Below, piece by piece: positions 43,895 through 52,427 of a DNA stretch of 64,000 nt; position 1 is the first letter of the stretch, and the number at the start of each line of letters is the position of its first letter. A program made the translations under genes and the position numbers. Under the pieces are notes generated by a model that was not told where the DNA came from, made no database searches, and was given only the letters and a program-made list of their open reading frames with translations. This DNA is from an uncultured SAR116 cluster alpha proteobacterium (GTDB taxonomy: Bacteria; Pseudomonadota; Alphaproteobacteria; Puniceispirillales; Puniceispirillaceae), in contig CACNQE010000001.1 of assembly GCA_902622515.1 (NCBI GenBank), positions 1-64,000 on the forward strand, read 5' to 3'.

Positions 43895-44233
43895 TTAATT
43901 AACTGTTTTTCCTGTTGATATATTCACAGCAGAATTTTGTGCTTCTCGCTCAAAGCTATAAATACATACCCCTGAATATTTTTCTTCTTTGTAAATAAAG
44001 GATTTTTTAATATCTGAAAGTAGGCCGGAAACATCATTCTCAAATTTTTTGAGCCGTGTCGCCTCGTCAAACCTAACACAAACAGATAATTCTCCAGATT
44101 TTCCAATCGTTATTTGGATCCCAAGATAGTCATAATGAGAAATTTTAGAGCCTAATATTTCAGAGAAATGACTAGCTGCTATTTTTGCCTCCGCAGTACT
44201 TGGAAATTTTAAATTTATGATTGAGGAAAACAT
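43895..44233 (-). CDS. Small protein coupled to the GAF gene, unknown
   Basis: The 112 residues look like an alpha/beta domain (INLKFPSTAEAKIAASHFSEIL, then GIQITIGKSGELSVCVRF) with no recognised motif. Its ATG overlaps the stop of the GAF gene (TAATG), which implies translational coupling and probably joint function. Confidence 0.55.
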   Translation of the reverse strand: MFSSIINLKFPSTAEAKIAASHFSEILGSKISHYDYLGIQITIGKSGELSVCVRFDEATRLKKFENDVSGLLSDIKKSFIYKEEKYSGVCIYSFEREAQNSAVNISTGKTVN

Positions 44234-45063
44234 TAAAAATCTCCATCAATCTGTTTTAGTAATTCATCTACATTAATTCGTGAGTCAACTTCGCTTAAAA
44301 TTGTACCACTATATGGCTTTTCAAATTGACCTAACTCTAGAGCAATTTTTTGAGCTAATTTTGATAGCTGATAACCGCTAACAGTTTTAGTGGATGAACG
44401 CTCAACTAAACCCAATTTTATTAACTCTGCGCTAATATTTTCGTCGAAAACTCCTGTGTCTGCAAAGTCAACAAATTCTATGATGTTTTCAACAGTACAA
44501 TCAGGTGCAATTTCTTTTATAAGAAGAAGAATGTTCTTAGTTTTTTCAATAATTAAAGATTTTTGAGCCTGCAGGTTAATTATTTGATGACAAATATTTA
44601 TTGTAAGATTCTTCATTAATCTTATTTGCTCTTTACTTAGCTGTTTGGGTTGAAAGTCCATCACGCATAAAGTTCCAAGTATCAATCCTTCATTTGTGAT
44701 AAGGGGAAAGCCAGCATAGAAGATTAAATTTGGATATCCCGTAACGATAGACATTGAGGAGAATCGTTCATCTTTGGTTAAGTCTGTGACGATAGTAGGT
44801 TCAGGATCAAGTAATGCAAATTGGCAAATTGATTCTTTACGTGGCAACGGTTTTGAAAAATCTGTCTCCATCCCAGAACTGCTCAATGAATGTTGTGTAT
44901 CTTGATCTATTATGTTTACAAAACTAGAAGTACAATTAGTGATGACTTTTGCAACTTCATTGAAAATCGTGAACTGTTTATGCCTATCCGCATTAAGAAC
45001 GCCAGTAGCTAACAGTTTATTAACTCGAGCTTTTTCATTTTTTGGTAATTTAGCTATTCGCAT
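44233..45063 (-). CDS. GAF-domain sensory protein
   Basis: A 276-residue protein whose residues about 25-165 form a GAF domain of the kind found in bacterial diguanylate cyclases and histidine kinases (FVNIIDQDTQHSLSS, FYAGFPLITNEGLILGTLCVMD). A helical C-terminal part (about 185-255) has winged-helix-like character but no catalytic domain. It may be a stand-alone sensor. ATG 45063 is preferred to the TTG three codons earlier. Confidence 0.78.
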   Translation of the reverse strand: MRIAKLPKNEKARVNKLLATGVLNADRHKQFTIFNEVAKVITNCTSSFVNIIDQDTQHSLSSSGMETDFSKPLPRKESICQFALLDPEPTIVTDLTKDERFSSMSIVTGYPNLIFYAGFPLITNEGLILGTLCVMDFQPKQLSKEQIRLMKNLTINICHQIINLQAQKSLIIEKTKNILLLIKEIAPDCTVENIIEFVDFADTGVFDENISAELIKLGLVERSSTKTVSGYQLSKLAQKIALELGQFEKPYSGTILSEVDSRINVDELLKQIDGDF

Positions 45064-45446
45064 AGATATCAAGCTTAAAACATTAGAACAAGAAATTTAA
45101 AAATTTTATTTTCATTCTAACATATATTGCAAAGGAGTGAAATTATTTAGGGTTGTTAAAATATCTATTCCAAAAAATGCTCAAGACTTTAGCAACTATT
45201 TTATTTTTATTGAATAATCATATTCATCGTATGAGGGAGAAAAGATTAATCTTTAATGTAATTGCTAAACTGTTTTTCAAAACGCCTCTGCAAAAATTTT
45301 GTGTTTATATCATATTGTCACCAAACTGAAATAGGGGAGTCAATGTGTTATCTTTGTAAATTAATCTTAATCAGAAATATTTGGAGGATAATTTGAAGGG
45401 AAAAGTATGTATGTAATAAAAAATAACTATTTTGCAATTAGTCACG
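45064..45446. other. Intergenic region with only tiny open frames
   Basis: Short plus-strand frames at about 45346 (17 codons after GGGGAG) and 45231 (32 codons) are too short and unremarkable to call. I see no hairpin terminator or repeat. Confidence 0.4.
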
Positions 45447-46547
45447 TCAACAACCCGAAGCCAAATACATCCAATACGAACAGCCTGAATCAGAAATTAA
45501 CCAATCTTCAAAAGCTGCAGCTAAGACAAGTAAAGCAAGTACACCTATAAGTGCGACTAATATTAACACAGTAACAACCAAATTCGAGAGGGCAGCTCGA
45601 AGCGACACTTGATTAAAATACATTTCGCATATGATAATTAGGCCTGTTGGGAATACTGGCGCGAATATAAATACCATAACAGGACTAAGAAAAAGCTGGT
45701 CGGAAAATAGTAAACCAACACAAAAGAGAAAATATGCTACTAAAGAATAAAGAAATAATAAAACCTTGTAACCAGAGTGATTTATGAGCAGCTTATTGGT
45801 ATTGGGGTTCCAATAAATTTCTCGTTCATCCCTGTAATGGTTTCGGGAACGTTGTCTAATATTGTATTGCTGTTCATCAAAGGTAAATGTCCAACCCTCA
45901 GTAAGGAGTCCTTTGGTTGCTGCGCCCTCAGTTACTTTGTCGAACTCTACTATATTGTTAGGTCTTGCAAAAACTTTTACCCAACCTTTTTTAAAATATG
46001 CCGTTCTAAATCTCCAGAACGCTAACAGACTGTACAGTAATGAGTATAAAAACATAATGTTGAAAGCTTGATCATAATTGTGACTGCTGGATAGATAAAA
46101 CACAAATGACAACCCTATAAAAATAACATTTCCTGCTATTTCGTTGCCTAAATCATTTCCACCCAAGTTAAAGCTGTTAACGGTCACTATTTTTGACTGT
46201 TCTTGGTTGAGTTCAGGAATATAATCTTCAGGAATATTAATCGTATTGACAACTTTTTTATCTGAAGGACTTTTTGCTTTCTCATTTCCTGCTAAAATAT
46301 CATCATTTTTTGATAAGTTTCTCTTTCTATCTGCAAGAATTGAAATGAAAAATGGTGCTGATATTATAACTGCGAAAGCTAACATCGATAAAATTAATGT
46401 GGTCTCAAATCCCATAAAAGTCATAATAATGGAGGGAAGCACAAACAAAAAACAAATGATGCCAATAATTCTTCCCTTAACTATAAATTTTTTATAATCC
46501 TCGTCTTCTCCCATAGCATACCCATGAACCGTTTTATTATGTGTCAT
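45447..46547 (-). CDS. Polytopic membrane protein, unknown
   Basis: The 366 residues have about seven or eight hydrophobic helices: two near 28-72, two near 135-170, and three or four after 255. A soluble domain of about 80 residues (185-260) lies between them (GWTFTFDEQQYNIRQRSRNHY). No family recognised. It lies just left of the 46810 attachment core and is therefore outside the tRNA-Ser island as drawn. Confidence 0.6.
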   Translation of the reverse strand: MTHNKTVHGYAMGEDEDYKKFIVKGRIIGIICFLFVLPSIIMTFMGFETTLILSMLAFAVIISAPFFISILADRKRNLSKNDDILAGNEKAKSPSDKKVVNTINIPEDYIPELNQEQSKIVTVNSFNLGGNDLGNEIAGNVIFIGLSFVFYLSSSHNYDQAFNIMFLYSLLYSLLAFWRFRTAYFKKGWVKVFARPNNIVEFDKVTEGAATKGLLTEGWTFTFDEQQYNIRQRSRNHYRDEREIYWNPNTNKLLINHSGYKVLLFLYSLVAYFLFCVGLLFSDQLFLSPVMVFIFAPVFPTGLIIICEMYFNQVSLRAALSNLVVTVLILVALIGVLALLVLAAAFEDWLISDSGCSYWMYLASGC

Positions 46548-46809
46548 AGAACCTGAACAGTCTATATTTCATACGTATCATTGAGGGTGTTTTTTGTAAA
46601 TAAAATGTAATACTTAATGAAGTCAGTGACTCATAAGCTAGAAAAAGTTAGACTACTTTTCGAACAATCCAAGACAATGCTCTTTATTAAAGGCTCACCA
46701 ATTTAGCGTTTACTTAAGTTTTTTTTTCAATAAAATTTTTTGGAGGGTAATTTGGGGGGTAACGTTAAAATATTCTAAGAAAGATGTATTTTACAATAGG
46801 TTAACTAAA

Positions 46810-46824
46810 TAAGTGGCGGAGGAG
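46810..46824. other. Left attachment core (att) of the tRNA-Ser island
   Basis: TAAGTGGCGGAGGAG is an exact 15-bp copy of 59420-59434, where it spans the 3' end of tRNA-Ser. CCCTCCGTAA, directly after it, also resembles the tRNA 5' flank, perhaps by chance. In tRNA integrations the distal copy carries only the 3' tip, as here. Confidence 0.8.
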
Positions 46825-46837
46825 CCCTCCGTAATAC

Positions 46838-46913
46838 CTCATCGTAAATACCTGTATTAATTACACTATATTTCAACCTTTGAAATCAACCCATAAATTT
46901 ATCTATAAATTAC
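46838..46913 (+). promoter_or_regulatory. Duplicated leader, copy 1: promoter of the GH5 gene
   Basis: About 75 bp align with 48369-48443, sharing CCTTTGAAATCAA (46877-46889) and CCATAAAT. It holds a strong sigma70-type promoter: TTGAAA (46880-46885), 18-bp spacer, TATAAA (46904-46909), 40 bp before ATG 46950. Identity extends well beyond the hexamers, so shared regulation or a recent duplication is likely. Confidence 0.6.
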
Positions 46914-46949
46914 CATAATTCATGATAAGTTTAGAATAAACGTTTTTTA

Positions 46950-48332
46950 ATGATGGTGTTAAAAATGTTGAGAATAGCCTCGTGTGGTAAACTCTACCAC
47001 TTTGTTATAGTTGCTCTATTTTTTAATATGGCATCGATCAGCCTATCTTCAGCGAACAACAATAACAATGAACACTCTATTAAAATGCCAGTTGAAGGTT
47101 TAGAAGGTGTTGGTATTAACACCATAGCGTTGTGGTCAGGTGCAACAAGGATATCTTCTGCTAAACAGTTTATTGATCATATTCGACCAATGGAAGATTT
47201 TGGGTTCAGCCACATTGTTTTAATTTCCTGCATAGACTGGATTATAGAACTTTCCTGCAAGAAGGGGATTAACAAAGCACGTATTATGGAATTTGTGAAG
47301 TCTGCTGTAAATGAAACGAACCTTCATATTGTCTTGTCTTTAAAAGCATATGATCAAAAAAAAATTGACGGAAAAAATACCTCAAAATTTCAGACTGCGC
47401 TCGAGAGTGATCCAGCTGTAGAAATAAAGTTTGTTGATGCTTGGAAAAGCATAGCACTTGAACTACAACATATCCCAAAAGAAAGACTAAGTTTTAATAT
47501 TCTAAATGAACCTGAGTTTGAATTGCCGAAGGTATCTAATCGCAAACGGGCAAATTGGTTAAATATTGCATCAAAAACTATCGAAGGCATAAGAGACGTG
47601 TCTTCTGACCGTGTTATAATTGTAGAAGGTATAGGAAAATCTCTTTTTGCCAGTAGAAAGAAGTCCAAGTATAAATATACTTCAATTGAACAACTCATAA
47701 GGCCTTTGAATTATTCGAATTTAATCTATGGCTTTCATAACTATGAACCTAATGAATTTAATCAGCAAGCAAGCTATCGTAGTGGCGTATTTGGAAAACC
47801 TCATACTAAATTGGTGACTACCTCTGTAAAAAAAGATGCTGCAAGGCTTCTTAAATGGTCAGTTAAACATAAAGTACCAGTAATTTTATCTGAAACTGGG
47901 TGTATTGGTTATTACGATGGCAAAACAGAAGGACCGAAGAATCCAGACGATTGTGGCAAATTTGCATCTGATGTCTACAGTGCATATGTTGAAAATGGTA
48001 TTCCTATAACTTGGTGGGCTCTAGAAAAAGAAAAAACTATCTATTTACGGGATAGACCAACTGACCAACATTGGTTACCTAGAAAATTAATTCCAGACCC
48101 TTCGCTTTTCGCAGGATTAAAATTAAACAACCCCTTAAAAGAAGTAGCAAAAGAGGCCCAAGAACTCCTAAAAAAAGAGATAGAATACAGCGACCTACCG
48201 TCAGATACAAAAATGATTTGTACTAATGCTTTGGGAGAGTGGAATAGAGACAAATTAGAAGGAGTATGGATTTCTAGGGCGCAAGAATTGGGACTGCTCG
48301 AGCACCACTGTCGTGATATAATTAAGCGTTAA
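46950..48332 (+). CDS. Secreted GH5-family glycoside hydrolase
   Basis: A signal peptide ends near SLSSA-NN (about residue 35). The TIM-barrel catalytic domain shows the GH5 acid/base Glu in NILNEPEF (E187), GFHNYEP, the nucleophile Glu in ILSETGC (E315) and WWALE. This fits endo-beta-glucanase or mannanase-like enzymes; the true substrate is unknown. A C-terminal tail of about 80 residues has three Cys and may be an add-on domain. First gene inside the island's left end, driven by a leader shared with the next gene. Confidence 0.8.
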   Translation: MMVLKMLRIASCGKLYHFVIVALFFNMASISLSSANNNNNEHSIKMPVEGLEGVGINTIALWSGATRISSAKQFIDHIRPMEDFGFSHIVLISCIDWIIELSCKKGINKARIMEFVKSAVNETNLHIVLSLKAYDQKKIDGKNTSKFQTALESDPAVEIKFVDAWKSIALELQHIPKERLSFNILNEPEFELPKVSNRKRANWLNIASKTIEGIRDVSSDRVIIVEGIGKSLFASRKKSKYKYTSIEQLIRPLNYSNLIYGFHNYEPNEFNQQASYRSGVFGKPHTKLVTTSVKKDAARLLKWSVKHKVPVILSETGCIGYYDGKTEGPKNPDDCGKFASDVYSAYVENGIPITWWALEKEKTIYLRDRPTDQHWLPRKLIPDPSLFAGLKLNNPLKEVAKEAQELLKKEIEYSDLPSDTKMICTNALGEWNRDKLEGVWISRAQELGLLEHHCRDIIKR

Positions 48333-48368
48333 AATAAAGTATTTATTATTTAAGTCTATTCTTCATTA

Positions 48369-48443
48369 CTCATTGTAAATCTATGATTTATTGAACTATA
48401 TTTTAGCCTTTGAAATCAAACCATAAATCTTCCTATAATTTAA
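48369..48443 (+). promoter_or_regulatory. Duplicated leader, copy 2: promoter of the envelope operon
   Basis: Counterpart of 46838-46913 with one indel. Contains TTGAAA (48410-48415), an 18-bp spacer and a consensus TATAAT (48434-48439), 37 bp before ATG 48476. Its position makes it the likely promoter for the whole 48476-54808 operon and suggests co-regulation with the GH5 gene. Confidence 0.6.
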
Positions 48444-48475
48444 CTATTCTTAATACATTTATTTGAGTTGGTAAA

Positions 48476-49189
48476 ATGAAACCTAGATACGTTATTATCA
48501 TCAGCTTAATAATTATATTAAGCTTAGTTCCTCATGTACGAATGGCATTTAGTATCGGGACTGGTTTTGGATTGCCAAAAATCCAAGAAACTATAAATCA
48601 GATCCAATCTAGAGCAATTAATAAAAAGATTAATGATGAGGATAAGCGTTTCCTTTCCAGACTGTACCCAACATTGTCTGTTGGCGCTTTCTTTACATTC
48701 ATATTACCTGAAAGCTCAAGACTAACATGGCATTATTTATATGGAGAAGGGAGCAAAACTTCTATTAATGAAAAGCTTTTTATAGAAAGTTCTAGAGTTA
48801 TTAAGAGAATGGACAAGCTAAAATCAGCAGATAAAAAAATTTGCACTGTTGATTTCACTCAAGAAAGTGACGAGTTTGATATGGGGCACATCAAGCCATT
48901 AGATGCCCATTTTGCCCTTTATTTTGGGACTATAACGTTGGACAGACTAAATAAAGATACTATTCAGTGGACATTTAATATGCCTTGGAAATTTCCAACT
49001 TACGAAAGTTTATACGCAAAATATGGAAGTTATTACAGAGAACAACCTCATCTTCCTAACGCATTGTCTTTATTGGGTTTAGGAAAACCGTTGGTATTAC
49101 CAAATGGGCTTGGTGGAGAGCTGGAACTACAAGGGTTAGCAAAATCATTTGATACCGTTACTGTGTGGGAGGAAAATCATAAATGCTAG
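48476..49189 (+). CDS. Exported protein, first gene of the envelope operon
   Basis: The 237 residues begin with a signal peptide or anchor (about 5-26). They continue as a soluble domain with FTFILPESSRLTWHYLYGEG, DEFDMGHIKPLDAHFALYFG and ELELQGLAKSF; two Cys lie at KKICTVD and the C-terminal residue. I recognise no family. Its 3' end overlaps the next gene by 7 bp, which ties it to the operon. Probably periplasmic or lipid-proximal. Confidence 0.6.
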   Translation: MKPRYVIIISLIIILSLVPHVRMAFSIGTGFGLPKIQETINQIQSRAINKKINDEDKRFLSRLYPTLSVGAFFTFILPESSRLTWHYLYGEGSKTSINEKLFIESSRVIKRMDKLKSADKKICTVDFTQESDEFDMGHIKPLDAHFALYFGTITLDRLNKDTIQWTFNMPWKFPTYESLYAKYGSYYREQPHLPNALSLLGLGKPLVLPNGLGGELELQGLAKSFDTVTVWEENHKC

Positions 49190-49743
49190 AATCTGATGCA
49201 GTGAAAAAAAATGTATATACCATTTTATTAAGCCTAATTATTTTAGGGTTTTTTATAATACACAATACAGAGCTTCTAGCGCATGGTGGCAGGACCAATT
49301 CCCAGGGATGTCATAATAATACTAAAACAGGTGATTATCACTGTCATAATTCAGGTTCATCAAAAGATACTTCATCATCTTCTAGCAACCAAAGTATGGG
49401 TTTTGGAGAAAATCAGTTAAATCAAATGTTAGCCGCCTCGCTTGGTGGCAAAACTGAAGTTAGCATCCCATTTAAAACTGTTGGCTCTGGTATAGCAAGC
49501 GAGGTGAGAATTGATATAATAACTGATGAATATGTTATAGAAGGAGGGCTTGATAAACGGTCCAGCCTTGACAGTATTCAGCAAGCACTTTTTGCGTCCT
49601 CTCAGACGGGAAAGAAACCCGCTGTAGCTATCTATGATACAGACTCAACATGGGGAATCTACGAGCATCGAATTTGGGTTGCGGCAAAAGCCATTAATGT
49701 TCATTATATTTGGATATCTGACGGAAAAATATACTACAAATAA
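49183..49743 (+). CDS. Exported YHYH-motif protein
   Basis: After a membrane helix or signal peptide (about residues 12-31) comes the short HGGRTNSQGCHNNTKTG-DYHCH motif, known from many secreted bacterial proteins and sometimes called YHYH. It is rich in His and Cys and may bind metal. A Ser-rich linker then leads to a beta-rich domain (about 80-186). GGAGGAAAA precedes the ATG, which lies inside the previous gene. Function unknown; periplasmic location likely. Confidence 0.65.
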   Translation: MLESDAVKKNVYTILLSLIILGFFIIHNTELLAHGGRTNSQGCHNNTKTGDYHCHNSGSSKDTSSSSSNQSMGFGENQLNQMLAASLGGKTEVSIPFKTVGSGIASEVRIDIITDEYVIEGGLDKRSSLDSIQQALFASSQTGKKPAVAIYDTDSTWGIYEHRIWVAAKAINVHYIWISDGKIYYK

Positions 49744-49754
49744 GAGTTAGAAGC

Positions 49755-51683
49755 ATGGAACAAATAATTGTAAATTTTATTCAAAATGAAAATAATATTA
49801 TTCAGTTTGCTCTACTAATATTTAGTTTTGCGCTAATTTCATTAGGGGCATTATTAATTTTCTCGCTTGCAAGCTCGATTGTTGAATTATTATTAAGCCC
49901 AACTTTAAAACTTGCGAGTAATTTTTTAGATAAAGTTGTTCTAAAAGTTTCACAAATTTCAGATAATTATAGCAAGAAAGTCAGACGTTGGGCTGCAAAT
50001 TATACTCGGCGCACTATGCCTCTAGGTGCAATACATGTAATAAATAACTTATCTTTTGGGGCACAACAATTCGAAAATTTTAGACAAGATGCACTCTCTA
50101 AAATTGATAATGTTCAACAAATTTTTAATCAGATTTCTTCCAAAACAAATCAAATTGGCGAAGCGCAACTTAATCAAAATTCAAGCAGTCAAGACACATC
50201 TTTTGTGGTTAAAGAGATAAAAAGCTCCGTTGAAGAGTTAGCTGACCTCTCTGATAAATTCAATGATATTGCTGTCCCTGAACTGGTAGTAAAAGAAGAG
50301 GATCATTCCATTAAACGCCAAGGTTATGCAAACTTAATTTTTGTGCCCTTGCTTGTGGCAATTGTATTTTTAAATACCTACATGTTGCATCTATTTTTCC
50401 AAGACCTTGGCTTAGACGAACGTGTTTTAGGATATTCTATACCGATTCAAACATCACATATAATTGCATTCTTATTTTCGCTGTTGGAGGCTGGAATAGG
50501 TTTTTATTTTGCTTCTCAAGACACTTACGGTGTTAAGGAGAGTTTTGTTACAAAATTGATAAGTTCAATGTGTATTTTAACTCTTTTATTTTTAGCGTTT
50601 ATAGAATTTTTTATTTACTTGCAGCTAAGCGTTTACAGCACCACAGGCATTCCATTGGGCGAATGGTTAGAGGAGGAAATAGGGTTTATCGATAGAATTA
50701 TAGTTGGATGGATGTCAATTTTTGGTCCAGCAATAGTGATGGGTTTGTTCATTTTTGGTCACCAGAGCACAAAAGCATATTTTTCGATTATGAAATCTAC
50801 AGATTTAGAACGATTTAGTGAACAGCTAGATAAAATTGATATGCGTCTTGGATTTTCATCTGAACGAGTTGAGCTAATTAATTCCAAGTTTGCTGATTTA
50901 AAATCCAAAATTACCTCCTTGCCAAATGAATTAGAGGTTGCGGATGTTAGAGATTTTACGCAAAAAGACATAAAATCTTTTATTGAGGAATTAAAATTAA
51001 TAGCAAAATCCCTAGAAAAAGTTGACTCTTTTCAGGAAACCGAGCCAACGTTTGAAAATGTAAAACAAAGGCTACCATCAAATGAGCAAAGAGCTAATTT
51101 GACAGTTGATTTCAGTTTGGGGCTGTTATCACTGATAGGCCTTCTAGGCTCTACGTATTTCCTCACTGAATTATTTAGTAATATAAAAGGGTTGCCTGAT
51201 AATTTCAGAGAGCAGCTTTTTATACCTTCAATTGCTGTATCTGGAATTATATTTGTGTGCGGTTATTTGTTTAATCAATCACAAAATGTTTTTATTCTCT
51301 CAAAATTGCCGATAATCAAAACGTCTCCCGCGCAACTATTCATTAAAAGCACATCATTAATCGTTCTTGGGTTGATATCTTCTCTTTTAATATGGATGAT
51401 CTACACTGCAAAAATTTCTGGAGATTTGGGTTTTAATTTAATCGCTGTTTTCCTTTTGTTTTCAATGTTTGTGATTGGTTTACAAGCAAAAACCTCTTCT
51501 TTTGGTTTGTATTTTGGTATTGTTCAGCTTCTAAACTATCTGTTTATTTTTATTTTAATCTGTTCAAATATTATTTTAAGTTTTATTCGAATTTGTCTAG
51601 ACATGGTAATTGCTATAATTCATTCTTTTTCTAGCCTTTGGTTGAAGTTTATTCCAGAAAAAATACAAAGGGTTTTCTCATGA
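49755..51683 (+). CDS. Large polytopic membrane protein of the ExbB/VWA operon
   Basis: The 642 residues have about ten or eleven membrane helices: one near 15-42, four between 190 and 335, and five or six after 450. Two soluble helical regions (about 60-180 and 345-440) look coiled-coil prone. No transporter or channel motif is recognised. It starts 11 nt after the YHYH gene, and its stop overlaps the VWA gene start (ATGA). It could be the membrane platform or output channel of the complex. Confidence 0.7.
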   Translation: MEQIIVNFIQNENNIIQFALLIFSFALISLGALLIFSLASSIVELLLSPTLKLASNFLDKVVLKVSQISDNYSKKVRRWAANYTRRTMPLGAIHVINNLSFGAQQFENFRQDALSKIDNVQQIFNQISSKTNQIGEAQLNQNSSSQDTSFVVKEIKSSVEELADLSDKFNDIAVPELVVKEEDHSIKRQGYANLIFVPLLVAIVFLNTYMLHLFFQDLGLDERVLGYSIPIQTSHIIAFLFSLLEAGIGFYFASQDTYGVKESFVTKLISSMCILTLLFLAFIEFFIYLQLSVYSTTGIPLGEWLEEEIGFIDRIIVGWMSIFGPAIVMGLFIFGHQSTKAYFSIMKSTDLERFSEQLDKIDMRLGFSSERVELINSKFADLKSKITSLPNELEVADVRDFTQKDIKSFIEELKLIAKSLEKVDSFQETEPTFENVKQRLPSNEQRANLTVDFSLGLLSLIGLLGSTYFLTELFSNIKGLPDNFREQLFIPSIAVSGIIFVCGYLFNQSQNVFILSKLPIIKTSPAQLFIKSTSLIVLGLISSLLIWMIYTAKISGDLGFNLIAVFLLFSMFVIGLQAKTSSFGLYFGIVQLLNYLFIFILICSNIILSFIRICLDMVIAIIHSFSSLWLKFIPEKIQRVFS

Positions 51684-52414
51684 AAAAAGGTTACTTTGCT
51701 TCGATGCTTTTATTATGCTTTTTTAGCATTGTTAAAATATCGTATTCAGCTCAGATACAATCTTCCATATATCTTTTAGTAGATGTGTCTGGTTCCTATC
51801 AGTACCTAAAAGACGAAGACCCAGAATTGCAGAAAAAAATATACAGAGAGGCTTTCTTATTGATTGAAGAGGCATCTTCACTTTTGCCAAAGAATATCTC
51901 GTTTAAAACACTAAAAATAAATGAATTTAGCTCTCTAAGTGAGGTGATATGTGAAGCTAAAATTGAGCGGAAAAGGCTTTTGGGAAATAATAAAAAGTCT
52001 AGGGAGGTATCTTTCACTCAGAAACAAATTTTTGATGAGTACTTAGAGCCAATATGCTTACCGATTTTAATGAAGTCTAAAACTGCACTAGCAACAGATA
52101 TTGAAGGGGCTATTAATTTATCAGCTGAATTAGCTAAAGCAGAAACTGGCGGACCAATATTTTTAATGATTTTATCTGATTTTTTTGAGTATAAATCAGA
52201 CCAACTTCCTAGCTTTAAACTGGAGTTAGATAATTTCAAGGTAGCGTTAATTTACAGAAATATCGTAAATGATACTAGTGGTCAGCAGATTACACTATCA
52301 AAAGAGCAAGTGCTTAAATGGCAGAAAACTATTTCGGATGCTGGTGCTGACAAGGTGTTTATAGCCGATGAGCGTTCTGATTATCAGAGTAAAGCGTTAA
52401 AAGAACTCTTCTGA
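51680..52414 (+). CDS. Periplasmic von Willebrand factor A-domain protein
   Basis: A signal peptide (MKKGYFASMLLLCFFSIVKISYSAQ) precedes a VWA domain with the MIDAS motif DVSGS (35-39), a later Thr in ALATDIEGA and Asp in LMILSDFFEY, so metal-dependent ligand binding is plausible. The start ATG 51680 overlaps the previous stop (ATGA); a longer frame from 51638 is unlikely. VWA proteins often act as adaptors beside AAA or rotary machines. Here it lies between the polytopic protein and the ExbB-like channel. Confidence 0.78.
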   Translation: MKKGYFASMLLLCFFSIVKISYSAQIQSSIYLLVDVSGSYQYLKDEDPELQKKIYREAFLLIEEASSLLPKNISFKTLKINEFSSLSEVICEAKIERKRLLGNNKKSREVSFTQKQIFDEYLEPICLPILMKSKTALATDIEGAINLSAELAKAETGGPIFLMILSDFFEYKSDQLPSFKLELDNFKVALIYRNIVNDTSGQQITLSKEQVLKWQKTISDAGADKVFIADERSDYQSKALKELF

Positions 52415-52427
52415 GATTGGTTACAAA

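Noticed and set aside
46811-46834. A deleted tRNA-Ser copy at the left island end
   Set aside because: GGCGGAGGAG followed by CCCTCCGTAA resembles both tRNA ends, but only the 15-bp 3' portion is convincing; the second part is short and may be chance.
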